A stretch of DNA of 64,000 bases from Bacteroidota bacterium (GTDB taxonomy: Bacteria > Bacteroidota > Ignavibacteria > UBA10030 > UBA8401). Within the stretch, counting starts at the first letter, position 1. Each line of letters starts with the position of its first letter. The notes below the pieces were generated by a model. That model had not been told where the DNA came from. It saw only the letters and a program-made list of their open reading frames with translations, and searched no databases. The position numbers were made by a program, and so were the translations under genes. The stretch covers positions 348,635 through 412,634 of the forward strand of contig DATJPT010000006.1 in the NCBI GenBank assembly GCA_035506275.1. The letters run 5' to 3'. Below, one piece after another: positions 1 through 8,101 of the stretch.

Positions 1-514
1 TCGGGCTGTTGATGATGATGGCTTTTGTGTATGAGCTGACCGCTTTGACCACTTCCTCGAAGCGGGGATAGAATCCCCCGTCCTCCGGCGTGACAATGAC
101 CGGGATTCCGTACACCATCTTCACCATGTCGGGATAGCTGACCCAATACGGCGCAAGAATGATGACCTCGTCCTGAGGATTGACGATCGAATATAGGACG
201 TTGTACACCGACTGCTTCGCTCCGGCGGAGACGATGACGTTCTCCGGCGCCACGATGCGGTTGTAGTTCTCCTCGGTGTACTTGATGATCGCCTTTTTAA
301 GGGACGGAATACCGTCGGTCGGTGTGTACTTGATGTCCGCCGCGTTAAGCTTTGCGGAGGCGCTGAGGATCGCGTTGATCGGAGCCTTGTTCTTCGGCTC
401 ACCGGCCCCCAGGTGAACGACCGCTTCCCCTTTTTCACGCAGCACGCGCGCCTCTTCGTTCAACTTCAACGTCGGCGACTCAGCGATTGATTTTGCAAGC
501 TGACTGACGCTCAT
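1..514 (-). CDS. Class I/II pyridoxal-phosphate aminotransferase (aspartate aminotransferase-like), 3' part missing
   Basis: The reading frame runs from the ATG at 514 off the left edge, so only about the first 171 residues are present. The N-terminus (MSVSQLAKSIAESPTLKLNE) and the segments YTPTDG (about 63-68), SAGAKQ (96-101) and PYWVSYPDM (122-130) are those of fold-type I aminotransferases close to prokaryotic aspartate aminotransferase. Known members transfer the amino group of aspartate or an aromatic amino acid to 2-oxoglutarate with PLP in the cytoplasm. The PLP-binding lysine lies beyond the edge and cannot be checked. A possible ribosome site (GGAGG) lies about ten bases upstream of the ATG. 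Its nearness to tyrA and aroF would fit a role in tyrosine/phenylalanine synthesis, but substrate is not readable from this part. Confidence 0.9.
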   Translation of the reverse strand, partial: MSVSQLAKSIAESPTLKLNEEARVLREKGEAVVHLGAGEPKNKAPINAILSASAKLNAADIKYTPTDGIPSLKKAIIKYTEENYNRIVAPENVIVSAGAKQSVYNVLYSIVNPQDEVIILAPYWVSYPDMVKMVYGIPVIVTPEDGGFYPRFEEVVKAVSSYTKAIIINSP

Positions 515-594
515 GGTATGAGACCTCCATTGTTAAAAAGATGTGAGAACACCAAATGAAAGGTCCGCGCAATTCTAATGCCAAGTTGATGGCG

Positions 595-645
595 CAGATG
601 TACTCAGATTCAAGCTCAGATCGCAGATGGACGCAGATGATGCGC
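595..645. repeat. Degenerate CAGAT-word repeat
   Basis: Five CAGAT words occur in about 50 bp, the last two spaced 10 bp apart (CAGATGGACG). They look like a decayed relative of the 9-bp-period array at 38197-38254 in reverse orientation. Function is unknown. Confidence 0.5.
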
Positions 646-814
646 CGAATTATTCAGCTTTTCAACGGTTACTACGGAGACCTTCTCGAACGGCCCTGCA
701 AACGCGTTCGCGTTCTTAACAATGCGAAGATACGACAAAAAATGTTAGCAGAAATGATAAAAAATGTCGTGCGGCAAGCACATTTGCTTCATCGGAGGCA
801 AGCAAAAGCATCTT

Positions 815-840
815 CCTGCCTGAGTAAGGCAGGTTATTTT
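815..840 (+). terminator. Hairpin between the nuclease and aminotransferase genes
   Basis: CCTGCCT (815-821) pairs perfectly with AGGCAGG (827-833) around the loop GAGTA, and TTATTTT follows on the plus strand. It lies about 50 bp past the stop of the minus-strand nuclease gene, but on that strand no T-run follows. It may be a poor terminator or only an extragenic palindrome. Confidence 0.3.
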
Positions 841-884
841 CCCCGAAAGCCTAACATTCGAAAATTCCTGAACGCCATTCGAAG

Positions 885-2600
885 TTATTTGATGAGCAAG
901 AGTTTCTTCATTGCCGTAAACGCCCCGGCCTGGATCCTATAGATGTACACTCCGCTCGGCAATCTCGAAGCATCAAACGTTGCTTGGTACGTTCCAGCCT
1001 GCTTTTGTTCGTTCACGATCGTTGCGACCTCTCTGCCGAGAATATCGTATACCTTCAGCGCAACGCGACTGTTTATTGGTAACTGATAACTGATGACTGT
1101 CGTAGGATTGAACGGGTTCGGATAATTCTGGCTCAGACCGAATTGATCCGGGATGGTCGCCTGTTTGCCGGGAACACCGGTCAAAGATTCGCCGATACCG
1201 TCGACGTGCAGCGTATCGGGAGACGCCCCCGAATTGCTCGAGATGAGAAAGAATCCTTTGACGCTGCCGACGGAGTCGGGCGAAAAAGTGATCGTATCGG
1301 ACAGCGAGGCTCCGGGCGCCAGGGCGAAATTCGAAGGCCGAGCCGTAAACACTGCCGTATCAGCGACCACGCCCGAAATTTTCAGTGTGTCGGTCCCATT
1401 GTTCGCAACTACGATCGCGGTATCTTTCGTCTGACCGATCTTTATATGCCCGAATGATATGGAATGTGCCGCCAGGTTCAGCAGCGCATTGGTCGTTCCG
1501 CTCCCCGCTACCTGAATCGTGTCGGGGGACGATGCCGCATTGCTGGCGATAACGATCCGTGCGGCAGCACTGCCGAATGCCGACGGGATAAACCGGAGCG
1601 TGTCGACGAACGTCTGTCCCGGTCCGATGTTCGCCGATGTCGCCGTCACGGAGAGGGAATTCCCCGAAACAGAGATATTCGAAACAATGAGGGAGTCGTT
1701 GCCATAGTTCGTGATCGTGATCGTCGTATCTTTGAAATTTCCAACCCTTACTTTGCCGTACGCGATATTCGTCAGCGACGGGTTCAGGGGGATGACCGCG
1801 TTGGGAACGATTCCGGCGTTGATCGCGGCAGTATACCAGAGACATGCCAGGTCCGCCGTCGCGTCCTGGATCTGGTTCTGGGTCATCGCACCGACTTTCG
1901 ACCACAATGCGGCATAATAGGAGCCCTTGTATGTCGGATCGATCCCTTTTGCATACGTGTCTCCGTGAATGATGGAATCAACGAGACCGTTGCCGTGCAT
2001 AATGAAAACGAAATTTGTATCGATCGGAACAGGGATGAAATGCGCGTGTTTCGGGGTGACGGTGACCTGGCTTAAATAGCCGTAGGTTGCAAGCATCGTC
2101 GATTCGTACCTGCTGTGAACTCCGTTGGGGTCATAGTTGGACGTCACGTGGAGCGGTTGATGCGCATCGCCTACGTAATGGCCGAGGTCGGCGGCGAATT
2201 GCAGCGCGGCGGCGGAATCCCCCCGCTTGAGCGATTCGGTCAGCGAATCGAACGACCAGATGATCGACCAGGGAACGACCCCGGTATTCGTGACAAACGT
2301 CAGCCCGTGTTTCGCCACGAGCGTGTCGTAATTATGCGAAAGCGTCCGGGGGGCGAATTCGGGATAGTCTTCGATGTCGATAAAATGCTTGGGCGCCTCG
2401 GTCGGGTCGCTGCTCTTTCTGTTGTCCGGATCGACCGCGTGAGCGCTGATCCAGTCCACATTGTTCGCGAAGAAGGGGAACGACGGCGGGAGGTGTTTCA
2501 TCGCCGATTTGTTGATGAAAATATGAGTCGGACCTCCCCAGCTCCATGTCAATGAATACCAGACTATTGATATCAACCCCACAAAGAAAGCTCTGCGCAC
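885..2600 (-). CDS. Secreted S1/P1-type nuclease (or zinc phospholipase C-like) with ASH repeats and a T9SS sorting domain
   Basis: 571 residues. A signal peptide (1 to about 20) ends just before WGGPTH, so the mature protein would start with Trp. In S1/P1 nucleases the N-terminal Trp is a zinc ligand. Further likely metal ligands are in SAHAVDPD, the HFIDIED segment and GHYVGDAHQPLH followed by NGVH. The catalytic part covers roughly 21-265. Two repeats of about 100 residues follow (about 275-475), of the choice-of-anchor-D/ASH type (GSGTTNALL, FGHIKIGQTKDT). The C-terminal ~80 residues are a type A T9SS sorting domain (NYPNPFNPTT, SGVYIYRI, KKLLLIK). Inference: a cell-surface or released enzyme degrading single-stranded nucleic acid for nutrient supply. 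Substrate is uncertain because zinc phospholipases C share the fold. Confidence 0.85.
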   Translation of the reverse strand: MRRAFFVGLISIVWYSLTWSWGGPTHIFINKSAMKHLPPSFPFFANNVDWISAHAVDPDNRKSSDPTEAPKHFIDIEDYPEFAPRTLSHNYDTLVAKHGLTFVTNTGVVPWSIIWSFDSLTESLKRGDSAAALQFAADLGHYVGDAHQPLHVTSNYDPNGVHSRYESTMLATYGYLSQVTVTPKHAHFIPVPIDTNFVFIMHGNGLVDSIIHGDTYAKGIDPTYKGSYYAALWSKVGAMTQNQIQDATADLACLWYTAAINAGIVPNAVIPLNPSLTNIAYGKVRVGNFKDTTITITNYGNDSLIVSNISVSGNSLSVTATSANIGPGQTFVDTLRFIPSAFGSAAARIVIASNAASSPDTIQVAGSGTTNALLNLAAHSISFGHIKIGQTKDTAIVVANNGTDTLKISGVVADTAVFTARPSNFALAPGASLSDTITFSPDSVGSVKGFFLISSNSGASPDTLHVDGIGESLTGVPGKQATIPDQFGLSQNYPNPFNPTTVISYQLPINSRVALKVYDILGREVATIVNEQKQAGTYQATFDASRLPSGVYIYRIQAGAFTAMKKLLLIK

Positions 2601-2636
2601 TCTAAGGATCCTTTCCGAAATTATGGCGTGGCAAAA

Positions 2637-3722
2637 TTAATTGGCGACAACTCTGAAGCCTTTCTTCCGGAGAACTCGTGCGGCCATGCGGGAGGTTTCT
2701 GCGGAATCGAACGCCAGGCGGAATGTGCCCCCTTGGCCTTCCCGCACTTTCAAAAGTTCGATGTCGTTGATGTTGATGCCGGCGCCAGACAGAGCCGCAG
2801 CTACCCGCGCCAGCATTCCGGGCTTATCGTCGACCCAAACAAAGAGATCATGGAGCGAATGCAGGAAACCTTTTGAATTCTTCGGAATTGCATCCCGGAA
2901 CGATTTTGCGCGGACGAATTTCTTCCCCACCTCCGAAAGCGTACGTTGGGAGAGTTCTTTCCGGATCTGTTTGAGCAGTTTTTCAAATTCCGCCACTGCC
3001 CGCCCTGCCTCGCTCCTGTTGTTCGACAGGATCTCTTTCCACATCCCGAAAGGACTCGATGCGATCCGGGTCATATCCCTGAATCCGCCCGCTGCAAGCC
3101 TGAGGATGGCCGGGTCCCGTTTATTCTCGCGGGCCGCATTGTCCATCAATCCGACCGCGACCAGCTGCGGAAGATGGCTGATGACTGCCGCAACACGGTC
3201 GTGTTCCCGCGCGTTCATCGTCACGACACGCGCACCGATGGACTTCAACAAGGAGAACAACGGCTGGATCTTCTTCCCCGTTCCGGGGAGAGGGCAAAGG
3301 ACATAAACGGCATTCTGAAAAAGGAGGCCGTCGGCGTATTCGATGCCGCTCCCTTCGGAACCGGCCATCGGATGTCCTCCCACAAATACTCCCCTCGACG
3401 AAAAATATTTTTGGGCGTACGATTGAATAACTCCCTTCACGCTGCCGACGTCCGTGACGATCGCATTGGGAGCAATACTGCGTGAGACCGCAGGTAAAAT
3501 TCTTATGATCGAATCGACCGGCGTGCATAAGAAAACAATATCGGCATCCGAGACGGCGCTCCGGACCGATGCAGCGGAGAGATCGACCGCCTTCCGTCTC
3601 TTCGCGCGTCGGAGCACCTCGGGTGAATCGAACCCGGTTACCGTGACGCCGGAGTTACTCTGTTTGATCGCGATGCCCAGCGAACCGCCGACAACACCAA
3701 GACCGATGATAGAAACACGCAT
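2637..3722 (-). CDS. tyrA: Prephenate dehydrogenase with C-terminal ACT domain
   Basis: 361 residues from the ATG at 3722; an in-frame ATG two codons earlier is possible, with no clear ribosome site for either. The N-terminal Rossmann motif GLGVVGGSLG binds NAD(P). The segments VFLCTPVD, VTDVGSVKG and GGHPMAGSEGSG are the prephenate dehydrogenase signature. The last ~75 residues (LFVWVDDKPGMLARV onward) are an ACT domain, usually the site of tyrosine feedback inhibition. The enzyme oxidatively decarboxylates prephenate to 4-hydroxyphenylpyruvate. It stands upstream of the nuclease gene on the same strand and downstream of aroF, separated from aroF by 192 bp that holds heptamer repeats. Confidence 0.92.
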   Translation of the reverse strand: MRVSIIGLGVVGGSLGIAIKQSNSGVTVTGFDSPEVLRRAKRRKAVDLSAASVRSAVSDADIVFLCTPVDSIIRILPAVSRSIAPNAIVTDVGSVKGVIQSYAQKYFSSRGVFVGGHPMAGSEGSGIEYADGLLFQNAVYVLCPLPGTGKKIQPLFSLLKSIGARVVTMNAREHDRVAAVISHLPQLVAVGLMDNAARENKRDPAILRLAAGGFRDMTRIASSPFGMWKEILSNNRSEAGRAVAEFEKLLKQIRKELSQRTLSEVGKKFVRAKSFRDAIPKNSKGFLHSLHDLFVWVDDKPGMLARVAAALSGAGININDIELLKVREGQGGTFRLAFDSAETSRMAARVLRKKGFRVVAN

Positions 3723-3727
3723 GATCA

Positions 3728-3915
3728 ATCAACAATGAACAATGAACAGCAACAGGCTAAAAATTCGGAAGTGTTACCGATTGAGAATTTCCCTTCTTGT
3801 TCCCAAACTCCGATCGGGAACGAGAGAAAACTTTCATAACCAATCAACAGTTGACTTCAATGAGAAGAGGCGTCCGTGGATTTTTGATTCTTAATTTTTA
3901 ACTTTTGACTTTTTC
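3728..3915. repeat. Intergenic heptamer arrays between aroF and tyrA
   Basis: At 3728-3748 the heptamers ATCAACA, ATGAACA, ATGAACA follow each other without gaps. At 3881-3915 five more 7-bp units follow in a T-rich variant (TTTTTGA, TTCTTAA, TTTTTAA and so on). The second array runs into the last base of the aroF stop codon (3915-3917); the first ends 5 bp short of the tyrA start. The 130 bp between them shows a partial ATCAACA copy near 3843 and no gene. Confidence 0.6.
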
Positions 3916-4931
3916 TATCCTACGGTTCTCCCGATCGCTTCAGCGATGATCCTCACCTGCTTCATCAACTCGTCGAATTGTTCGGGGAAGAGCGATTGCG
4001 CTCCGTCCGATTTTGCGTGGTCGGGATCGTTATGGACTTCCACCATAATGGCGTCCGCGCCGGCGGCGACGGAAGCGCGCGCCATCGGCGTCACTTTATC
4101 GCGGATGCCGATGCCGTGCGAAGGGTCGGCGACGATCGGCAGGTGGCTCTTCGCATGGATGACCGGTATCGCGCTGATGTCCATCGTGTTGCGTGTTGCG
4201 GTCTCGAACGTCCGGATGCCCCGCTCGCAGAGGATCACCTGCTTGTTCCCTCCCGCCAGAACATACTCGGCCGACATCAGCCATTCTTCGATCGTCGCCG
4301 AGAGGCCACGCTTCAGCATGACCGGCTTCCGGGATTTGCCGAGTTCTTTCAGGAAATTATAGTTCTGCATGTTGCGCGCGCCGATCTGGAGAACATCGGC
4401 ATACTTCTCGACAAGCTCGATCTGGTTCGAATCCATGACTTCGGTGATGACCAGCAGACCGAACTCGTCGGCGGCCCGCCGCATCAGCTTCAGCCCTTCC
4501 TCGCCCATCCCCTGGAACGAATACGGCGACGTGCGGGGTTTGAACCCTCCGCCGCGGAGAAATTTTGCGCCGTGCTTCGCCACATGCTGTGCGATGGCAA
4601 AAATTTGCTTCTCGCTCTCGACAGAGCAGGGGCCGGCCATGACGATGATCTCTTCTCCGCCTATCTTCACCCCCTTGATGTCGAAGACGGAATTCTCCGG
4701 ATGGAACGACCGGCTGGCAAGCTTGAACGGGTCGGTCACGCGGTACACGTGCGCAACTCCCGGCAGCAATTCCACCTGTCTCGTATCGAAATCCGGCTTG
4801 ACGCCGATCGCACCCAGCACGGTCTGATTGACCCCCGTCGAGCGGTGAACGTCGAACCCGAAATCGTTGAGGACCTTGATAATGCGCTCTACATCCGCTT
4901 CAGTAGCATGCTGCTCGAGTACAACAACCAT
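3915..4931 (-). CDS. aroF: 3-deoxy-7-phosphoheptulonate synthase (DAHP synthase, type I-beta with N-terminal regulatory domain)
   Basis: 338 residues, the same size class as the Thermotoga enzyme. The first ~75 residues form a ferredoxin-like (ACT-like) domain ([18 protein letters not shown]) that mediates feedback inhibition in this subfamily. The rest is a TIM barrel with [48 protein letters not shown] and DPSHGIG, which hold the phosphate, metal and PEP ligands of the family. It condenses phosphoenolpyruvate and erythrose 4-phosphate, the first step of the shikimate pathway. With tyrA downstream it makes a small tyrosine-branch cluster. Confidence 0.95.
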   Translation of the reverse strand: MVVVLEQHATEADVERIIKVLNDFGFDVHRSTGVNQTVLGAIGVKPDFDTRQVELLPGVAHVYRVTDPFKLASRSFHPENSVFDIKGVKIGGEEIIVMAGPCSVESEKQIFAIAQHVAKHGAKFLRGGGFKPRTSPYSFQGMGEEGLKLMRRAADEFGLLVITEVMDSNQIELVEKYADVLQIGARNMQNYNFLKELGKSRKPVMLKRGLSATIEEWLMSAEYVLAGGNKQVILCERGIRTFETATRNTMDISAIPVIHAKSHLPIVADPSHGIGIRDKVTPMARASVAAGADAIMVEVHNDPDHAKSDGAQSLFPEQFDELMKQVRIIAEAIGRTVG

Positions 4932-5008
4932 TTTTTGGACCCTCTGATAGTGATGAGTTGAAAATCTTTTTCCTTTTCAATAAGCTATGAATTCAAAATG
5001 CAGAGGAT

Positions 5009-5466
5009 AGAAGACAGAAGACAGAAGTCAGAAGTCAGAAGCTTTTCCGAATAGTGTTCGAATATACTTCGAGAATCCTGCTCACATCCTCTACCATCAT
5101 AGCGAGCATTCCTGTTTCTCCATAGTGAAGATCTTTCGCAAGAATCAGATAGTATCTGCATTCTTCTAAGGAGCCTTGAGCAATGTTCATAAAACGCACT
5201 TTGTCGGGCTTTCCTCTTCTTTTAAATCCCTCGGCAATATTTGCGGGAACTGATATCGCACATCTTCTCATTTGCGAAGCAAGTCCATACGTTTCATTTG
5301 CAGGCAATAAGCCTGTGAATCGATAAATCTGCAAAACCAATTGATGCGCTTTCTTCCAAACAACCAAATCTTCAAACGACCGAGCTGCAATGTTCCCCAT
5401 AAAATCCCCCATAGTTAGATTCTGACTTCTGTATTCTGAATTCTGACTTCTGTATTCTGTATTCTA
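5009..5466. mobile_element. Candidate element: inverted 7-bp arrays enclosing a four-helix-bundle gene (copy 1)
   Basis: The left array (5009-5041) has almost five units of AGAAGAC/AGAAGTC in plus orientation. The right array (5418-5466) has seven units of the same family (AGAATAC, AGAAGTC, AGAATTC) in the opposite orientation. The four-helix-bundle gene fills the space between them, and its last codons overlap the left array. A transcript through the region could fold into a long imperfect hairpin with the gene in the loop. The same layout recurs at 36290-36769 with a different heptamer. That it is mobile is inference; no transposase, reverse transcriptase or target-site duplication is visible. 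Confidence 0.45.
5035..5412 (-). CDS. Four-helix-bundle protein of the S23/Avd-like family (copy 1)
   Basis: 125 residues. FEDLVVWKKAHQL near the N-terminus, the RRCAISVPANIAEGFKRR core (about 50-67) and EECRYYLILAKDL are the signature of the family first found as an ORF in intervening sequences of 23S rRNA and related to the accessory protein of diversity-generating retroelements. Relatives form pentameric four-helix bundles and several bind nucleic acid; the role of stand-alone copies is unknown. An internal ATG at 5400 has a G-rich stretch (GGGGGA) four bases upstream and may be the real start. The gene sits alone between lptB and aroF, bracketed by inverted heptamer arrays, which suggests an inserted element rather than an LPS or shikimate gene. 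Confidence 0.85.
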   Translation of the reverse strand: MGDFMGNIAARSFEDLVVWKKAHQLVLQIYRFTGLLPANETYGLASQMRRCAISVPANIAEGFKRRGKPDKVRFMNIAQGSLEECRYYLILAKDLHYGETGMLAMMVEDVSRILEVYSNTIRKSF

Positions 5467-5485
5467 TCTCTTTCATCCCCCCCCG

Positions 5486-6292
5486 TTACTCATACCGATC
5501 CAGCTTAAAACTCTCTCCGAGATAGAGCTTCCTTGCTTCCGGGTCGTTGGCCAGAAACTCGGCGGACCCGGCTTTCAAGATCTTCCCTTCGAACAACAGG
5601 TACGAGCGGTCGGTGATCGAGAGCGTTTCGTGGACGTTGTGGTCGGTGATCAGGACGCCGATGCCGCGCGATCGGAGACCGGTGACGATCCTCATGATCT
5701 CCTCCACGGCGATCGGGTCGATGCCCGCGAACGGCTCGTCGAGCAAGATGAACTTCGGGTCGGTCGCGAGGGCGCGCGCGATCTCCGTCCGCCGCCGTTC
5801 GCCCCCGGAGAGAACGTAGCCTTTGCTCTTCTCCAGATGCGTGAGTCCGAATTCCTCCAGCAATTTGTCGCATCGCTCGGCCTGCGCCTGGGCGGGGAGT
5901 TTCGTCATCTGGAGCACGGCAAGAATATTCTCTCTCACCGTCATCGTCCGGAACACGGACGGTTCCTGGGGAAGATAGCCGACGCCTGCATGAGCGCGCT
6001 TATACATCGGCAGCCGCGTGATATTCTTGTCTTCGAGATAGACGTCTCCGCCGTTCGGCCTGATCATACCGACGATCATGTAAAATGTGGTCGTTTTTCC
6101 CGCGCCGTTCGGTCCGAGCAGCCCGACAATTTCTCCCTGCCGGACGTTCACCGAAACGTCTTTCACCACAGCCCGCTTTTTATAGAGCTTCACCAGGTTG
6201 TCGGCGCGCAGGACGATCCTGTAGTCCGGCGCCCCATTACGGGGATCCGGAGAGAGGGGGGTACCGTCAGTCGCTGACTGGGTTTCGGTCAT
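5486..6292 (-). CDS. lptB: LPS export ABC transporter ATP-binding protein
   Basis: 268 residues. Walker A ([12 protein letters not shown]), Q-loop region ([11 protein letters not shown]), ABC signature ([15 protein letters not shown]), Walker B ([13 protein letters not shown]) and H-loop ([11 protein letters not shown]) are all intact and match LptB closely. About 27 extra residues precede the usual N-terminus. LptB dimers drive extraction of LPS from the inner membrane by LptFG (not in this window) and passage through the LptC-LptA bridge. The start codon overlaps the stop of the lptA-like gene by four bases (ATGA), so the two are translationally coupled at the end of the kdsA-lptB operon. 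Confidence 0.96.
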   Translation of the reverse strand: MTETQSATDGTPLSPDPRNGAPDYRIVLRADNLVKLYKKRAVVKDVSVNVRQGEIVGLLGPNGAGKTTTFYMIVGMIRPNGGDVYLEDKNITRLPMYKRAHAGVGYLPQEPSVFRTMTVRENILAVLQMTKLPAQAQAERCDKLLEEFGLTHLEKSKGYVLSGGERRRTEIARALATDPKFILLDEPFAGIDPIAVEEIMRIVTGLRSRGIGVLITDHNVHETLSITDRSYLLFEGKILKAGSAEFLANDPEARKLYLGESFKLDRYE

Positions 6293-7551
6293 AAATTTTT
6301 CAGAGATGGAAAAATTGAATCCAACGTCGGCCGGTTCCCCCGCAGCTCGAAACCGTCAAGATTATACTTGTTCTCTTTCTTCAAGACCATGTTCTCCGGA
6401 TAATACGTTCCTTCGATCCCCCTGACGATCCGGATCATATCGATCTTCCCTGCGACGAACGACATCGTGATTTTGTCGCCGCTCGTTCTGTTGCAGCCGT
6501 TCGGGTCTTTCCCGTCGTACAGATAATAGAGGCTGATCGCATTCTGGTCCACGGCCATTTCGCGCAGCTTGTCATCCTCGAAGAACATTTCGATCTTTCT
6601 TCCGGTCAGCTGGTTGTAGCGGGACGGATACGCGCTGTCGCTGACGGAGAGGGCGAACGTTCTCCCCTGCAGCAGCGCCCGCTGCAATTTATTGTGCGAG
6701 AGAAAGAGCGAGATCGAATCGCCGGTGGCCTGGTTGTCCTCGTACCAGACGACGGGGTCCTGCCGCAATTCCATGAACTCTTTTTGGATAAAATACCGCG
6801 CCCACCCGCAGCGGACGGCCAGAGGACCTCGGGCGATCGCCACGCTGTCGGTCGCGATCAATTTCTTCGTCGAGTCGTCGAACGATTCCATCACAATGCT
6901 TTTGACGACGAGCGTGTCGATCTCTCCCTTGGATGAGGTGTCGATCTGCATCAGCCGCGGGTGTTCCGTGACCCTCGAATACTTCGACTCGTCAAAATGC
7001 TCGAGGTAGTCGCCGAACAGGCGGACATGATTTTCGGAGTTCACGATCTTCACGTTGTGGACGCCGATCGACTCCCGCTCCTTTTCCAGATAGGTCAGCT
7101 CGTCGCTGAAGATCGTGGTCGTGGAATCGACCACGCAGACGTGCGAACGAAAGAACGATTTCTTCTCTTCGGTGAAGTACGTCCCCGAATCGGCCGTCAG
7201 CACGATGTGGCTCGTCTCGAGTTTCACGCCGTCCTCACACACGGCCTTTTTCGTGTTGCCGTCATAGGTCCCATGCTTCGCCGTCAGCTTCACGGTATCA
7301 CGGAGAACCCTGACGTTCCCCATCAGCTCAACTTCATTCTTTGCCAAATGCTGGATCGCCCGGTCGCACCAGACGAGGACGTTCCCCTGCACGAAGTGAA
7401 CGTTCCCGGTACACTCGCGGATATCCTCGCCGTTCACATTCCTGCCGACAAAGACGTCGGCATTCTTGAGGACAATATTCTCTTTCCCCTGGGCATCCGC
7501 GACCGCGTTCGAGAGTAAAAGAACCAGAAGTAGTATTGGCGCCCTTGTCAT
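6289..7551 (-). CDS. lptA: LptA/OstA-like periplasmic LPS transport protein
   Basis: 420 residues with a signal peptide (1 to about 20, ending near ADAQG). Repeated strands with the pattern of the OstA fold ([58 protein letters not shown]) run through the first 200 residues. This is over twice the size of E. coli LptA and resembles the long OstA proteins of Bacteroidota. The fold is a beta-jellyroll groove carrying the LPS acyl chains across the periplasm. It lies between lptC and lptB, as expected. The second half is less certain and may be a longer bridge or a partner domain for LptD. Confidence 0.82.
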   Translation of the reverse strand: MTRAPILLLVLLLSNAVADAQGKENIVLKNADVFVGRNVNGEDIRECTGNVHFVQGNVLVWCDRAIQHLAKNEVELMGNVRVLRDTVKLTAKHGTYDGNTKKAVCEDGVKLETSHIVLTADSGTYFTEEKKSFFRSHVCVVDSTTTIFSDELTYLEKERESIGVHNVKIVNSENHVRLFGDYLEHFDESKYSRVTEHPRLMQIDTSSKGEIDTLVVKSIVMESFDDSTKKLIATDSVAIARGPLAVRCGWARYFIQKEFMELRQDPVVWYEDNQATGDSISLFLSHNKLQRALLQGRTFALSVSDSAYPSRYNQLTGRKIEMFFEDDKLREMAVDQNAISLYYLYDGKDPNGCNRTSGDKITMSFVAGKIDMIRIVRGIEGTYYPENMVLKKENKYNLDGFELRGNRPTLDSIFPSLKNL

Positions 7552-7560
7552 GGTTTCACG

Positions 7561-8100
7561 TTATTGCGGCTTTGCCGAGCCGGTGACCTTAAAGATCTTG
7601 TAATTTTTCAAATTCTGGTCGGACTCAAATCCGTGCCCCTGCAAAGTTTCCTTCGGGGAGGTGATCGTCACGAACTCGTCCGAATGGATCAGCTGGCGCC
7701 GGTTATCCCATAAAAGTTTCTCCGTTTCGACCACGACGCCGCTGTCCGAAACGACCACGACATTTCCGTCCGCTTCGAGGTCGTTGGTGTTCTCGTCCAC
7801 TTTGCCGGTGCGGGACGTGAGCACCGACGAGTGTACGCCGTGCTCGTCGAAGAAATCGACGTGGACTCCGCTGTCGAGCAGCGTTTGCTTCGTCGTCTCA
7901 AGGGCGGCGATGTGTCCCGCCTTCAAGATCGCTTTGACGGTGCCGGAGTCGGTGAACGTGACGGTGGTGTTCCAGCTTTCCTGCGAAGGAAGGGCAGCGC
8001 TCGAGACGCCGCCCAGGACGGAAGGCTTGATCTTTTCCTCACATCCGTTGGAGAACAAGAAAAGAGATGCGGCGAGAAAAACGAAGCATTCCTTTACCAC
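7561..8100 (-). CDS. lptC: LptC-like LPS export lipoprotein
   Basis: 179 residues. The N-terminal hydrophobic segment ends in a lipobox (LFSNGC, Cys about 20), so a lipid anchor is likely in place of the membrane helix of E. coli LptC. The remainder (VTFTDSGTVKAILKAGHIA, VDFFDEHGVHSSVLTS, TNDLEADGNVVVVSDSGVVVETEKLLWDNRRQLIHS) is typical of the LptC jellyroll. The start is the GTG at 8100, preceded by GAGGA four bases upstream and by the kdsD stop one base before it. It hands LPS from LptB2FG to the LptA bridge. Confidence 0.88.
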   Translation of the reverse strand: MVKECFVFLAASLFLFSNGCEEKIKPSVLGGVSSAALPSQESWNTTVTFTDSGTVKAILKAGHIAALETTKQTLLDSGVHVDFFDEHGVHSSVLTSRTGKVDENTNDLEADGNVVVVSDSGVVVETEKLLWDNRRQLIHSDEFVTITSPKETLQGHGFESDQNLKNYKIFKVTGSAKPQ

Positions 8101-8101
8101 G

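Larger units (their letters stand above)
515..884. other. Intergenic stretch with degraded CAGAT-word repeats and a hairpin
   Basis: No convincing gene is seen. From about 595 to 645 the word CAGAT recurs five times at uneven spacing (7, 10 and 12 bases), often as CGCAGATG. It resembles the reverse complement of the ATCTGCGTA array at 38197-38254. A 7-bp perfect stem with a 5-base loop sits at 815-833 and is followed on the plus strand by TTATTTT. An open frame of 128 codons on the plus strand (556-942) crosses these repeats and overlaps the end of the nuclease gene; its composition does not look like protein and it is not annotated. Confidence 0.6.

Noticed and set aside
556..942. Open frame of 128 codons on plus near the left edge
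   Set aside because: It crosses CAGAT repeats, overlaps the nuclease gene end and has no recognisable sequence or ribosome site.
1360..2075. Several long open frames opposite or within the nuclease gene
   Set aside because: Arg- and Asp-rich composition typical of shadow frames in GC-rich coding DNA; the T9SS protein in the other frame explains the region.
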